Notes: generated from the sequence alone by a model not told the origin. A stretch of DNA of 64,000 nt from Comamonadaceae bacterium (GCA_947374485.1 CANCCF010000001.1:16603-80602), one strand, 5' to 3'; positions 24,305 through 35,489 are shown, numbered from the stretch's first letter. Numbers and translations: made by a program.

Positions 24305-26176
24305 ATGACAACCATCCGACTGACCATGGCCCAGGCCCTGGCGAAATACCTCGCAGCCCTGCGCGTGGAAATGGCCGACGGCAGCGTGGAGGCCTACTGC
24401 GGCGGCGTCTTCACCATCTTCGGCCACGGCAATGTGGCGGGCATGGGCGAGGCCCTGTGGGCCGAGCGCGCGCAGCTGCCCACCTTCCGCGCCCACAACG
24501 AGCAGGGCATGGCCCACGCGGCCATTGGCTATGCCAAGGCCCACATGCGCCAACGCATGATGGCGGTGTGCACCAGCATTGGCCCGGGCGCCACCAACAT
24601 GGTGACCGCCGCGGCCGTGGCCCATGTGAACCGCATCCCCGTTTTGTTATTGCCTGGCGATACCTTTGCCACGCGCGCACCCGACCCGGTGTTGCAGCAG
24701 GTGGAGAGCTTCCAGCAGGGCGATGTGTCGGCCAACGACACCTTCCGCCCTGTCACCCGTTACTTCGACCGCATCAGCCGCCCCGAACAACTCCTGACCG
24801 CGCTGCCGCGCGCCATCCAGGTCATGACCGACCCGGCCAGCTGCGGCCCGGTGTGTCTGGCCCTGCCGCAGGACGTGCAGGCCCATGCCTTTGACTACCC
24901 CGAGAGCTTTTTTGCGCCCGAGCTGATCCGCTTCCGTCGCCCCCCCGCCGATGCCTTTGAGCTCAGCCGCGCCGCTGCCTTGCTCAAGACTGCGAAGCAG
25001 CCGCTCATCGTGGCCGGTGGCGGTGTGCTCTACAGCCAGGCCTGTGATGGCCTGCGCGCCTTTGCCGAACGCTTTGGCATTCCGGTGGTCGAGTCGCACG
25101 GTGGCAAAAGCGCCCTGCCCTGGGACCATGCCCTGAACCTGGGCGCTATTGGTGTGGACGGCGGCCCTGCCGCCAACACGCTGGCACGCGAGGCCGATGT
25201 GGTGTTTGCAATAGGCACGCGCCTGCAGGATTTCACCACCGGCTCGCACGCGCTGTTTGCCAACGCCAAATTGCTCAGCCTGAACGTGCAGCCCTTTGAT
25301 GCGGGCAAATGGAGCGGTACCGCCCTGGTGGCCGATGCGAAGGTGGGCCTGGTGCAACTCAGCGATGCACTGGGTGCCTGGTCGGCAGACGCCGCCTGGA
25401 CTACCCGCGCAAAAGTGCAAGCCGCAGGCTGGCTGCAGAAAGTCACCGAACTGACCACGAACGTGCCCACGGAGGGCACCTTGCCCTACGACGCCGAAGT
25501 GATGGGCGCGGTGCGCGACTCGCTCAATGACGCGGGTGGCGACAGCGGCGCGCACGACGTGGTGGTCTGCGCCGCAGGCACCCTGCCGGCCGAGCTGCAC
25601 AAGCTCTGGCGCGCCAGCCTGCCCGGCAACTACCACATGGAATACGGCTTTTCGTGCATGGGCTACGAGATCGCAGGCGCCTTGGGCGTGAAGATGGCGC
25701 GGCCCCAGCAGGAGGTGATTGTGATGGTGGGCGATGGCTCCTACATGATGATGAACTCCGAGCTGGCCACGTCCGTCATGCTGGGCAAAAAGCTCATCGT
25801 GGTGGTGCTGGACAACCGGGGTTACGGCTGCATCCAGCGCCTGCAAACCGCCACCGGCAGCGAGCGCTTCAACAACATGCTGGATGACTGCATCCCCGAA
25901 GGCGGTGAAGCCAGCACCATCGACTTTGCCATGCACGCAGCGGCCATGGGTGCGGACGCGGTGCACGTGAAAAACGTGGCCGAACTGAAGACCGCCATGG
26001 TCAAAGCCCGTGCCGCCAAGCGCAGCCAGGTGCTGGTGATTGACACCACCCACACCCGCACCACCGCCGAAGGCGGCTGCTGGTGGGAAGTGGGCATTCC
26101 CGAAGTGTCCACACGCCCCGCGGTGAACGCGGCACACTCCGGCTGGCAGCTGGCCAAGCAAAACCAGCGCGTCTGA
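24305..26176 (+). CDS. iolD: Trihydroxycyclohexane-1,2-dione hydrolase (IolD), set B
   Basis: A 623-residue thiamine-diphosphate enzyme. The NEQGM motif holds the cofactor-activating glutamate; the C-terminal MVGDGSYMMMNSE segment is the thiamine-diphosphate/Mg site; QTATGSERFNNML is typical of IolD. The ATG at 24305 is chosen because it starts the conserved N-terminus (RLTMAQALAKYL) and lies 25 bases after the kinase stop; the frame is open upstream inside the kinase gene. It differs widely from the set A IolD, so the two sets are likely of separate origin or long diverged. Confidence 0.92.
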   Translation: MTTIRLTMAQALAKYLAALRVEMADGSVEAYCGGVFTIFGHGNVAGMGEALWAERAQLPTFRAHNEQGMAHAAIGYAKAHMRQRMMAVCTSIGPGATNMVTAAAVAHVNRIPVLLLPGDTFATRAPDPVLQQVESFQQGDVSANDTFRPVTRYFDRISRPEQLLTALPRAIQVMTDPASCGPVCLALPQDVQAHAFDYPESFFAPELIRFRRPPADAFELSRAAALLKTAKQPLIVAGGGVLYSQACDGLRAFAERFGIPVVESHGGKSALPWDHALNLGAIGVDGGPAANTLAREADVVFAIGTRLQDFTTGSHALFANAKLLSLNVQPFDAGKWSGTALVADAKVGLVQLSDALGAWSADAAWTTRAKVQAAGWLQKVTELTTNVPTEGTLPYDAEVMGAVRDSLNDAGGDSGAHDVVVCAAGTLPAELHKLWRASLPGNYHMEYGFSCMGYEIAGALGVKMARPQQEVIVMVGDGSYMMMNSELATSVMLGKKLIVVVLDNRGYGCIQRLQTATGSERFNNMLDDCIPEGGEASTIDFAMHAAAMGADAVHVKNVAELKTAMVKARAAKRSQVLVIDTTHTRTTAEGGCWWEVGIPEVSTRPAVNAAHSGWQLAKQNQRV

Positions 26177-26218
26177 ACACGCGACACAAACAACCCTTTT
26201 ATTTTTGAAGAGAAAACC

Positions 26219-27145
26219 ATGAGCTGGAACGTACAAATTGGTGTCAATCCCCTGTCTTGGATGAACGACGACCTGCCCTCGCTGGGCGGCGAAACCCTGC
26301 TGGAAACAGCCTTGCGCGAGGGCAAGGAAATTGGCTACGAAGGCTTCGAGCTGGGCAACAAATTCCCCAAGGATGGCCCCGGCCTGCAGGCCAAGCTGGC
26401 CGAGTTTGGTCTGGCCTGCGTGTCGGGCTGGTACTCGGGTTTTCTGGCCGAAGTGGAGACGGGCCAGAGCAATGCCGACGCGGTGGCCGCCGAGATCGAA
26501 CGCTGCAAGGCGCACATGGCCAAGCTGCAATACAACGGCGTCAAAGTCGTGGTGTACGGCGAGTGCGCAGGCACGGTGCAGGGCCAGATCGACACGCCCG
26601 TTTCCAAGCGCCCCAAATTCGCCAGCGACGCGCTGTGGCAGGCCTATGCCGAGCGCTTGAACGCCTTTGGCGCGCACCTGCTGGCCACCTACGGCATCAA
26701 GCTGGCCTACCACCACCACATGGGCGCCTACGTGGAGTCACCCGCCGACGTAGACAAGCTCATGGCGCTGACCGACCCGGCCAAGGTTTTTTTGCTTTTT
26801 GACACCGGCCACGCCTACTTTGGTGGCGCCGCCGACCCGGTGGCGCTGCTGCAAAAACATGTGAAGCGCGTGGTGCATGTGCACTGCAAGGACGTGCGCA
26901 CCCCCGTGATTGCCCAGGCCCGCAACGACAGCTGGAGCTTTTTGAACGGCGTGATCAACGGCACGTTTACCGTGCCGGGCGACGGCAGCATCGACTACAA
27001 GGCGGCGCTCACCGTGCTGAAGAACGCCGGTTACGAAGGCTGGCTGGTCGTGGAAGCCGAACAGGACCCGGCCGTGGCGCCCAGCTACCAATACGCGAAA
27101 AAGGGCTATGACACCCTGCGCGCGCTGGTCAACGACTTAAGCTGA
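26219..27145 (+). CDS. iolE: Inosose dehydratase (IolE), set B
   Basis: A 308-residue TIM-barrel dehydratase beginning with the IolE hallmark IGVNPLSWMNDDLPSLGG. Metal-binding segments YHHHMGAY, FDTGHAYF, VHCKDVRTP and VVEAEQDP are all present. It should convert 2-keto-myo-inositol to the dione used by IolD. The gene follows iolD by 42 bases with GAAGAG near the ATG and precedes iolB by 10 bases. It is more canonical in sequence than the set A copy. Confidence 0.92.
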   Translation: MSWNVQIGVNPLSWMNDDLPSLGGETLLETALREGKEIGYEGFELGNKFPKDGPGLQAKLAEFGLACVSGWYSGFLAEVETGQSNADAVAAEIERCKAHMAKLQYNGVKVVVYGECAGTVQGQIDTPVSKRPKFASDALWQAYAERLNAFGAHLLATYGIKLAYHHHMGAYVESPADVDKLMALTDPAKVFLLFDTGHAYFGGAADPVALLQKHVKRVVHVHCKDVRTPVIAQARNDSWSFLNGVINGTFTVPGDGSIDYKAALTVLKNAGYEGWLVVEAEQDPAVAPSYQYAKKGYDTLRALVNDLS

Positions 27146-27155
27146 AGGAGATCCC

Positions 27156-27983
27156 ATGGTCAGCCCCTTGCTCGCCAAAGCCGCCCCCCAAGGCCGCGAA
27201 ATCGTCAATGTCACACCCGAGCGCGCGGGCTGGACGCACGTGGGTTTCAGGGCCGTGCGCCTGAATGCCAACGAGAGCGAAACCGTGGACACAGGAGAGC
27301 GCGAGCTCTGCCTGGTGGTGCTCACCGGCACGGTGGATGTGACGGTGGACGGTGTGACCTTTTCAAATTTGGGCACGCGCAAAAGCGTGTTTGAGGAAGT
27401 GTCACCCGCGGCCGTGTATGTGCCAGCGGGCAAGACCGTGACCGTGGGCAATGTGCCCGGCGCGGTGGCCATGGCCGAAGTGGCGCTGTGTACCGCGCCG
27501 TCTGGCCCGGCCAGCTCGGCCGAGGTATTTGTGATCGATTCGGCCAGCATGCGCCGCAGCGTGCGCGGCAAGGGCACCAACACCCGTTACGTGTGCGACA
27601 TCCTGCCGCACGACGACCCGCGCGCTGCCCATTTGCTGGTCGTGGAGGTAATGACCCCGGCCAGCCATTCGTCAAGCTACCCGCCCCACAAACACGATGT
27701 GGAGCAGCCGCCGGTGGAAACGCAGTTGGAAGAAACCTACTACCACCGCCTCAACCCGCCGCAGGGCTTTGCTTTCCAGCGCATTTACACCGACGACCGC
27801 AGCCTGGACGAGGCCTGTGCCGTTGAAAACCACGACGTGGTGATGGTGCCGCGTGGCTACCATCCCGTGACGGCACCGCACGGCTACGACAACTACTACC
27901 TCAATGTCATGGCCGGACCCAAGCGCTTCTGGGTTTTTAAAAACGACCCGGCGCATGAGTGGATGCTGGCGCCTGCAGTCTGA
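27156..27983 (+). CDS. iolB: 5-deoxy-glucuronate isomerase (IolB), set B
   Basis: A 275-residue bicupin of the classic IolB type, at the usual family length. Recognisable segments are VRLNANES, RKSVFEEVSPAAVYVP, the metal site YPPHKHD with the following glutamate in LEETYYHR, and MVPRGYHPV. It isomerises 5-deoxy-glucuronate to 2-deoxy-5-keto-gluconate, the substrate of the fused kinase at the head of the operon. An AAGGAG ribosome site sits before the ATG. It is the last gene of the set B operon and converges on a LysR gene. Confidence 0.92.
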   Translation: MVSPLLAKAAPQGREIVNVTPERAGWTHVGFRAVRLNANESETVDTGERELCLVVLTGTVDVTVDGVTFSNLGTRKSVFEEVSPAAVYVPAGKTVTVGNVPGAVAMAEVALCTAPSGPASSAEVFVIDSASMRRSVRGKGTNTRYVCDILPHDDPRAAHLLVVEVMTPASHSSSYPPHKHDVEQPPVETQLEETYYHRLNPPQGFAFQRIYTDDRSLDEACAVENHDVVMVPRGYHPVTAPHGYDNYYLNVMAGPKRFWVFKNDPAHEWMLAPAV

Positions 27984-27996
27984 AACAACGCTGTCC

Positions 27997-28950
27997 TTAT
28001 TGCGCCGCTGGCGTGTGGCCAAAGCCAGCTGCAAAGGTTTGCCGCAGGTGCTGCACCAGCAGCGACACCGTGCGCGGCACATGCGGTGTGTACGGCCGTA
28101 TCACATACAGGTGTTCGGCAAAGGCGCGCACGCTGCGCCACCGGGGCAACACCCCCACCAGCTTGCCGGACTGGATATACGGCTGCGCCGTGAAGTCGGG
28201 CAGCAGGGCCAGGCCCAGCCCGGCCAGGGCCGCGTCGCGCAGCGCCTCGCTGTTGTTGGCCGCAAAGCCGCCCGACACCTGCACCGTCACCAGCGCATCG
28301 CGCGCGCGGCTGGCGCGCGCCTCGAAGGTCCAGGCCGGGCTTTCATTCGCACGCGGGTAGTGCAGGCAGTTGTGGGCGGGCAAGTCGGCGGGCTCATGCA
28401 GGTCGGCGGCGCGGCGCAGGTAGGCGGGCGACGCGACCAGCAAGGTCTCGGTCTTGCACAGCGGCCAGGCCACATGGGTTTCGGGTGGCGAGTCGGCATG
28501 GCGTATGGCCAGATCAAAGCCCTCCTTGCCCAGCGAGCGCAGGCGGTCGGACATGTCGAGCTCGATGCGCACCTCGGGGTAGTCGCGGAAAAACTGCGGC
28601 AACTGGGGAACGAGCTGCTGGCGTGCAAAGGCCACCGGCGCGGTGATTTTCACCCGGCCGCGGGGCGTCTCGGCCATGTCGCGCACCTGGTCGAAACTCT
28701 GCGCGATGTGCTCGAAAGAGGCCTGTGTTTCTTCCACCAGGCGCTGCCCGGCTTCCGTCAGGCGCACGCTGCGGGTGGTGCGCTGCACCAGGCTCACCCC
28801 GGCGATGCGCTCGAGCTCGGCAATGCGCTGGCTCATGGCCGCCTTGCTCACATTCAGACGCTCGGCCGCCGCCGTGTAGCTGCCCTGGCCCGCCAGGGTG
28901 GAGAGCCAGTAGATGTGGCTCCACAGCGATTCGACTTTTTGTGCTTTCAT
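27997..28950 (-). CDS. LysR-family transcriptional regulator
   Basis: A 317-residue LysR-type regulator. The N-terminal winged helix-turn-helix (SYTAAAERLNVSKAAMSQRIAELERIAGVSLVQRTTRSVRLTEAG) occupies about residues 15-65, in the branch that starts with SH-x-x-WLSTLA. The rest is a periplasmic-binding-like effector domain. ATG 28950 is used; upstream in-frame ATG 28968 and TTG 28986 are alternatives. It is divergent from the iolA/mmsA gene 126 bases away, which is its most likely target. Confidence 0.85.
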   Translation of the reverse strand: MKAQKVESLWSHIYWLSTLAGQGSYTAAAERLNVSKAAMSQRIAELERIAGVSLVQRTTRSVRLTEAGQRLVEETQASFEHIAQSFDQVRDMAETPRGRVKITAPVAFARQQLVPQLPQFFRDYPEVRIELDMSDRLRSLGKEGFDLAIRHADSPPETHVAWPLCKTETLLVASPAYLRRAADLHEPADLPAHNCLHYPRANESPAWTFEARASRARDALVTVQVSGGFAANNSEALRDAALAGLGLALLPDFTAQPYIQSGKLVGVLPRWRSVRAFAEHLYVIRPYTPHVPRTVSLLVQHLRQTFAAGFGHTPAAQ

Positions 28951-29076
28951 GGCTGCATTGTTTACCATATTGAACAATGAATTCAAGCCTGTGTGCTGTT
29001 CATTTGCTATCTGCCCCCCTACACTGCGCCATCGCCGTCGCCATAGCTGGCATCAACAACCCAACCTGAGACACCC

Positions 29077-30600
<1,524 letters not shown>

Positions 30601-30606
30601 GGCCAG

Positions 30607-31035
30607 GTGAGCGATACCTTGTCCTCAGCCACGCCCCCAGTCCTGCCGGACTGGGAGCTGTACCACGCCCTGCGCGAGCAGTGGACGCATGAGGACAACC
30701 TGGTCAACCACCGGCTGATGTGGCTGATCCTGTCGCAGGGCCTGCTGTTTACCGCCTATGGCACGCTGACCATCGACAAGCACCGCTGGCTGGTCTATGG
30801 CTTTCCGATCTTTGGCATGGCGGTGGCAGGGGTGATTGGCATCAGCATCTTTGCCGCCCTCGATTCGTCGCGCGCGATCGAGGCAGCCTACCGCCAGGCC
30901 GGGCTGGAGCGGCTGTGCCACCTGGTGCCGCAAAGCGCCTCAAGCCACCGCGGTAACTGGGCGGCCAAGGCGCTGCCCTCTGTTTTTGCAACCTTGTGGT
31001 TGCTGGCAGCCACCGGCTTTATCCAGGCAAGTTGA
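30607..31035 (+). CDS. Small membrane protein of unknown function
   Basis: A 142-residue protein starting with GTG six bases after the iolA stop, with AGG upstream. Three hydrophobic segments are visible, about residues 37-55 (LMWLILSQGLLFTAYGTL), 63-85 (WLVYGFPIFGMAVAGVIGISIF) and 125-140. The N-terminus is acidic and aromatic (PDWELYHALREQW). Such short proteins occur widely in proteobacteria, often annotated only as hypothetical. Co-transcription with iolA is likely from spacing, but nothing indicates a role in inositol use. Confidence 0.65.
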   Translation: MSDTLSSATPPVLPDWELYHALREQWTHEDNLVNHRLMWLILSQGLLFTAYGTLTIDKHRWLVYGFPIFGMAVAGVIGISIFAALDSSRAIEAAYRQAGLERLCHLVPQSASSHRGNWAAKALPSVFATLWLLAATGFIQAS

Positions 31036-31122
31036 ACCGCCTGCCAACGCTCCGGCTGCCAAAAAAAGCTGGCCGGGTTGCCGGATGGGAGTGCAGAATC
31101 GCAGGCAAATCCATTTGTCTGC

Positions 31123-33267
31123 ATGACCGATCACACCCCACCTTCCGCCGGCCCCGTGCCCCACGGCGCCCTGACCAGGCGGGGGGCCCAGCCAGCGCCG
31201 AAGAAGTTTCGCCTGGTGCGCTACGTCGCGCTCACCAGCCTGTTGGGGGTGCTCATGGTGCTCGTGCCACTGGTGTACTTTTACCGCCATTTCGCCACCG
31301 AGGCGCTGGAGCAGCATGAAACGCACGACAACGTGGTCATTACCCAGATCTTTGCCAGCACCCTCTGGCCCCGGCATGCGGCCTATGTGCAGGCAGCGGC
31401 CAGGCTGAGCCGCCAGCAGTTGCAGCAGCACCCCCAGGTGGCGCAGATCCGCGCCGATGTGCTGCAACAGATGAAGGGACTGTCGGTGGTGAAGGTCAAG
31501 ATCTATGACCTGCAGGGCCTGACCGTTTTCTCCACCGATGAAAAGCAGATCGGTGAGGACAAGAGCGATGACGACGGGGTGCGCGATGCCATTGCCGGCA
31601 AGGTGAGCAGCGAGATTGCTTTTGAAAACACCTTTGATGCCTTCGAGAAGGTCATCAACGACCGCAACCTGGTCTCCAGCTACATTCCCATTCGCGTGGA
31701 TGACAGCCAACCGCCCCAGGGCGTGTTTGAGGTGTACTCGGACGTCACCGACTACGTGGCCGAACTGGAGCAGACCACCTGGGAGATCGTGGGCGTGGTG
31801 CTGGGCAGCCTGGCCTTTTTTTATGTCTTTCTGTATGCCATCGTGCGCCGGGCCGATCAGGTGCTGCGCCGCCAGGCGGACAGCGAGGCGCAGGCGCAGG
31901 AGGCATTGCGGGCCTACCAGGCCCTGCATGACCCACTCACCGGTTTGCCCAACCGCGAGAGCCTGATGCAACAGCTTGCCGCCCGGTTGCAGGCCAGCCA
32001 TGGCGGTAACCTGAAATGTGCGGTGCTGTGCCTGGGCCTGGACGGCTTCAAGGAGATCAACGATTCGGTTGGCCACCGGGTAGGGGATGCGGCGCTGGTG
32101 GAGGTGGGGCGGCGCCTGCAGGCCCTGTTTGGCGATAGCCAGATCACGGCCCGCATGGGGGGCGACGAGTTTGTGATCGCCATCGGCGAGTTGGACCCCG
32201 GGCAGGCGGTGGAGCGCATGGTGTTGGCGTTGGAGCGCGCGCAGAAGGCCATCGCCGGCCAGTCCATCCTGGTGGAAGACCACGAGCTGACGCTGAGCGC
32301 CAGTGTGGGCGTGGCCATTTACCCCGAAGACGGGCAGGACGTGGCCGAACTGCTGAAGGCCGCCGATACCGCGCTGAATCACGCCAAACGCGCCGGACGC
32401 AACAGCTGCCAGTTTCACACCGCGGGCATGAACGACCATGTGCTGGAAATGCTGTGGGTGGAGCGCGACTTGCGCCGGGCCCTGGAGGAAGAACAGTTCG
32501 TGCTGTACTACCAGCCCAAGATCGATCTGGTGAGCGGCCGCATCACCGGGGCCGAGGCGCTGATACGCTGGCTGCACCCCACGCGCGGACTGGTGATGCC
32601 AGGCCAGTTCATCCAGGTGGCCGAAGAGCGCGGCCTGGTCGTGGCGCTGGGCCACTGGGTGCTGCAGGAGGCCTGTCGGCAAAACAAGGCCTGGCAGGAG
32701 GCCGGTATGGCCGAGTTGCCGATTGCCATCAATTTGTCGGCCCAGCATTTCAAGCAAAGCACGCTGCTGCGCGATGTGCGGCAAACCCTGCATCACCACG
32801 CACTGGGCGCCGACTGCCTGGAGCTCGAGCTCACCGAGAGCTCCATCATGCAGGACGCAGCCACCACCATAGCCACCATGCGCCAGCTCAAGTCCGTTGG
32901 CGTGGTGCTGGCGCTGGATGACTTTGGCACCGGTTACTCGTCCCTGAGCCAGCTCAAGGGCCTGCCCCTGAGCAACCTGAAGCTCGACCAGTCTTTTGTG
33001 CGCGGCCTGCCCGACGACCACGACGACCTGGCCATCTGCACCGCCGTGATCGCCATGGGCCAGGCGCTGGGCCTCAAAGTCATTGCCGAAGGCGTGGAGA
33101 CGGCCGAGCAATTGGCGACACTGCGCGCGCTGGGCTGCGACGTGGGCCAGGGCTACCTGTTTGCCCGTCCCCTGCCGGCGCCGCAGTTTCTGGACTTTGT
33201 GCAGCGCCATGGCGGTGTCGAGGTCACGGCCTTTGCCGACCTTGGCGGCGGCCACAGCCCGGACTGA
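31123..33267 (+). CDS. Membrane diguanylate cyclase/phosphodiesterase (GGDEF-EAL)
   Basis: A 714-residue c-di-GMP protein. Helix 1 (about 33-52) and helix 2 (about 215-240) flank a periplasmic sensor region. The GGDEF domain (about 275-435) has an intact MGGDEF motif and lacks an obvious RxxD inhibitory site just before it. The EAL domain (about 450-700) has EALIR, the NLS and ELTES segments, DDFGTGYSS and the KLD, E and GYLFARPLP motifs, so both activities look intact on motif grounds. ATG 31123 is used; the frame is open a few codons upstream. No neighbour suggests a specific signal. Confidence 0.9.
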   Translation: MTDHTPPSAGPVPHGALTRRGAQPAPKKFRLVRYVALTSLLGVLMVLVPLVYFYRHFATEALEQHETHDNVVITQIFASTLWPRHAAYVQAAARLSRQQLQQHPQVAQIRADVLQQMKGLSVVKVKIYDLQGLTVFSTDEKQIGEDKSDDDGVRDAIAGKVSSEIAFENTFDAFEKVINDRNLVSSYIPIRVDDSQPPQGVFEVYSDVTDYVAELEQTTWEIVGVVLGSLAFFYVFLYAIVRRADQVLRRQADSEAQAQEALRAYQALHDPLTGLPNRESLMQQLAARLQASHGGNLKCAVLCLGLDGFKEINDSVGHRVGDAALVEVGRRLQALFGDSQITARMGGDEFVIAIGELDPGQAVERMVLALERAQKAIAGQSILVEDHELTLSASVGVAIYPEDGQDVAELLKAADTALNHAKRAGRNSCQFHTAGMNDHVLEMLWVERDLRRALEEEQFVLYYQPKIDLVSGRITGAEALIRWLHPTRGLVMPGQFIQVAEERGLVVALGHWVLQEACRQNKAWQEAGMAELPIAINLSAQHFKQSTLLRDVRQTLHHHALGADCLELELTESSIMQDAATTIATMRQLKSVGVVLALDDFGTGYSSLSQLKGLPLSNLKLDQSFVRGLPDDHDDLAICTAVIAMGQALGLKVIAEGVETAEQLATLRALGCDVGQGYLFARPLPAPQFLDFVQRHGGVEVTAFADLGGGHSPD

Positions 33268-33314
33268 CCAGGGCGCTTGGGGCGCCACGCGCTCGCAGGG
33301 GCCCGTGCAGGTGC

Positions 33315-33860
33315 CTACTCCGGCGCCACCCGCAAGGCCTCCAGAAAGCGCGAGACCATGTTGTAGGCGGCAATCACGCCGACCAGCTCCACCTGCTGCT
33401 GTGGCGAACCCAGGGCCTGCTGCAGGCGGGCAAAACAGGCGTCACCGACCTGCACCGAGCGGGTCATCTCCAGTGTGAGTTCCAGCACGGCGCGCTCGGT
33501 GCTGGCAAACAAGCTGTCGTCATGCAGTGCCGCCGCGTAGTCCTGCAACGCGTCGAGCTGGGCCTGCGTGCCGCCTGCCTGCAGAAACTCCGGCGCGTGC
33601 TGCAGCAGCTCGTAATCGGCCCGGTTGAGCACGGCCACGGCGCAGATGGCCAGCTCGCGCAGCTTCGGCTCCAGCGAAAGCGCATTGCGCACCGCGCCCA
33701 GAAACGCATTCCAGCCCACCGCATAGGCCGGGCTGGTGAGCAGCATGCGGTCCAGGTTGAGCAGGTTGCCACCGCGCCGCTGGCGGATGGCGGCCACCAC
33801 GTCCACAGGGCCCAGCTGTTCGTCGGGAACCAGGGGGATGCGCCGGGAGGAGTGCGCCAT
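33315..33860 (-). CDS. Carboxymuconolactone decarboxylase/AhpD-like protein
   Basis: A 181-residue helical protein of the CMD/AhpD superfamily (NALSLEPKLRELAICAVAVLNRADYELLQHAPEFLQ). The CxxC pair of AhpD peroxidase-type members is reduced to a single cysteine (ELAICAVAV), so a thiol-disulfide activity is doubtful. It starts two bases after the ABC ATPase stop, with a GGAGGAG sequence upstream, and is the last gene of the four-gene importer operon. Its link to the transporter suggests a role in processing the imported compound, but the reaction is unknown. Confidence 0.75.
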   Translation of the reverse strand: MAHSSRRIPLVPDEQLGPVDVVAAIRQRRGGNLLNLDRMLLTSPAYAVGWNAFLGAVRNALSLEPKLRELAICAVAVLNRADYELLQHAPEFLQAGGTQAQLDALQDYAAALHDDSLFASTERAVLELTLEMTRSVQVGDACFARLQQALGSPQQQVELVGVIAAYNMVSRFLEALRVAPE

Positions 33861-33862
33861 GT

Positions 33863-34657
33863 TCAATCCACCGCCGCCATCAGCTCGGCGTCGTGGTGGC
33901 GCTGCTGCTCTTCCATCACCAGCTGGCCGAGCTCGCGCTTCAAGGCGTTGAAGGCCGCAGACGAGGGGTCGCGCAGGCGCGGCAGATCCACCAGCAGGTC
34001 GCGCTTGACGGTGCCGGGCCGGTAGGTCATGACCACAATGCGGTCGGCCAGATAAATGGCTTCCTCGATGCTGTGGGTGACAAAGATCACCGTCTTGCCC
34101 AGCTCGGCCCAGATGCGCAGCAGCTCGTCCTGCAGGTTGCGCCGGGTCAGTGCGTCGAGGGCACCGAAGGGCTCGTCCATCAGCAGGATGGGCGAGTCGA
34201 GTGCCAGGACACGGGCAATCGCCACGCGCTGGCGCATGCCGCCCGAGAGGTCTTTGGGGAAGCGGTTGCGAAAGTCGGTGAGGCCCAGCTTGGCCAGCAA
34301 GGTGCCCACGGTGCTGTCAATCTGCTGTGCCGACTCTCCCTTGATCTCCAGACCGAAGGCGATGTTTTTCTCCACCGTCATCCACGGGAAAAGCGCGTAT
34401 TCCTGGAACACCATGCCGCGGTCCGGGCCGGGGCCGCTGACCGCCTGGCCGCCGGCGGTGATGCTGCCGCTGCTGGGCAGCGAGAAACCGGCAATGGCGT
34501 TGAGCAGGGTCGACTTGCCGCAGCCCGAGGGGCCGAGCAGGCAGACAAACTGGCCTTGGGGAATGTCCAATGTGATGTCTTTGAGGGCGACCACTTCACG
34601 GTCTGCGCTGGCAAAAATTTTGTTTACACCGGCCACGGCGATATGGGTAGCGGTCAT
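33863..34657 (-). CDS. ABC transporter ATP-binding protein (NitT/TauT/SsuB type)
   Basis: A 264-residue ATPase with Walker A (GPSGCGKST), Q-loop (VFQEYALFPW), signature (LSGGMRQRVAIARVL), Walker B (ILLMDEPFGALD) and switch histidine (FVTHSIEEAI). These are characteristic of nitrate/taurine/sulfonate importers. The ATG at 34657 follows the permease stop by one base; an in-frame start slightly upstream overlaps the permease. Substrate unknown. Confidence 0.88.
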   Translation of the reverse strand: MTATHIAVAGVNKIFASADREVVALKDITLDIPQGQFVCLLGPSGCGKSTLLNAIAGFSLPSSGSITAGGQAVSGPGPDRGMVFQEYALFPWMTVEKNIAFGLEIKGESAQQIDSTVGTLLAKLGLTDFRNRFPKDLSGGMRQRVAIARVLALDSPILLMDEPFGALDALTRRNLQDELLRIWAELGKTVIFVTHSIEEAIYLADRIVVMTYRPGTVKRDLLVDLPRLRDPSSAAFNALKRELGQLVMEEQQRHHDAELMAAVD

Positions 34658-34658
34658 G

Positions 34659-35483
34659 TCAATGTTCCAGGCCACGGTGCCAGCGCAGCAAATAGTTATT
34701 CAGTTTGTTCACGCCAATGTCGATGGCCAGGCCCAGCATGCCGATGCTGATCATGCCGGCGATGATCTTGTCGGACCAGAAGTACTCGCGTGCCTCCAGG
34801 ATGCGAAACCCGAGGCCGTTGTTCACCGCGATCATCTCCGAGACGATGACCACGATGAAGGCGGTGCCGATGCCGATGCGCACACCCGAGAGGATGTAGG
34901 GCACGCTGGCGGGCAGGATGACGCGCAGGAACAGCGTGCGCTGGTTGGCGCCCAGGTTGCGCGCGGCACGCAAATAGATGCCGTCCACATGGCGCACTCC
35001 GGCAATCGTGTTGATCAGCACCGGAAAGAAAGCGCCAATGCTGATAAGGAAGACGGCGGGCGGGTTGCCCAGACCGAACCACAGGATGGCCAGCGGAATG
35101 TAGGCAATCGGCGGAATGGGCCGCAGCACCTGCGCCAGCGGGTTGAGCCACGCATACACACGTGGGCTGGCCCCCATCACCAGGCCCAGCGGCAGGGCCA
35201 GACCGGCGCCCACAACGAAGCCCACCAGCACCCGGTACATGCTGCCCGTGGCGTCCAGGATCAGTTCGCCGGAGATGGCCCAGGCAGCCCAGCTGCCCTC
35301 GAACTCGGCATAGGGTTTGGCGGGCAATAAATAAGCCACCCAGCGTGTCACCACCGCCCAGGGCGAGGGCAGCACGTGTTCGTTGACCCAGCCCATGGCA
35401 CACACGCCTTGCCAGATGGCTACCAACACGATGGGCACAATCAGCCCGGCGCCGACTTCGCGCCAACGGAATTTGCTTTGCAT
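34659..35483 (-). CDS. ABC transporter permease (NitT/TauT/SsuC type)
   Basis: A 274-residue inner-membrane permease with about six hydrophobic helices and the cytoplasmic EAA-type loop (RAARNLGANQRTLFLRVILPASVPYILSG). The N-terminal RWREVGAGLIVPIVLVAIWQ and the terminal LARWHRGL-like segment fit the SsuC/TauC group. It lies six bases after the binding-protein gene. It forms the membrane channel of the importer. Confidence 0.88.
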   Translation of the reverse strand: MQSKFRWREVGAGLIVPIVLVAIWQGVCAMGWVNEHVLPSPWAVVTRWVAYLLPAKPYAEFEGSWAAWAISGELILDATGSMYRVLVGFVVGAGLALPLGLVMGASPRVYAWLNPLAQVLRPIPPIAYIPLAILWFGLGNPPAVFLISIGAFFPVLINTIAGVRHVDGIYLRAARNLGANQRTLFLRVILPASVPYILSGVRIGIGTAFIVVIVSEMIAVNNGLGFRILEAREYFWSDKIIAGMISIGMLGLAIDIGVNKLNNYLLRWHRGLEH

Positions 35484-35489
35484 GACGGC

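Noticed and set aside
24647..26719. A 690-residue minus-strand open frame over set B iolD/iolE
   Set aside because: It is a shadow of two well-supported genes on the plus strand.
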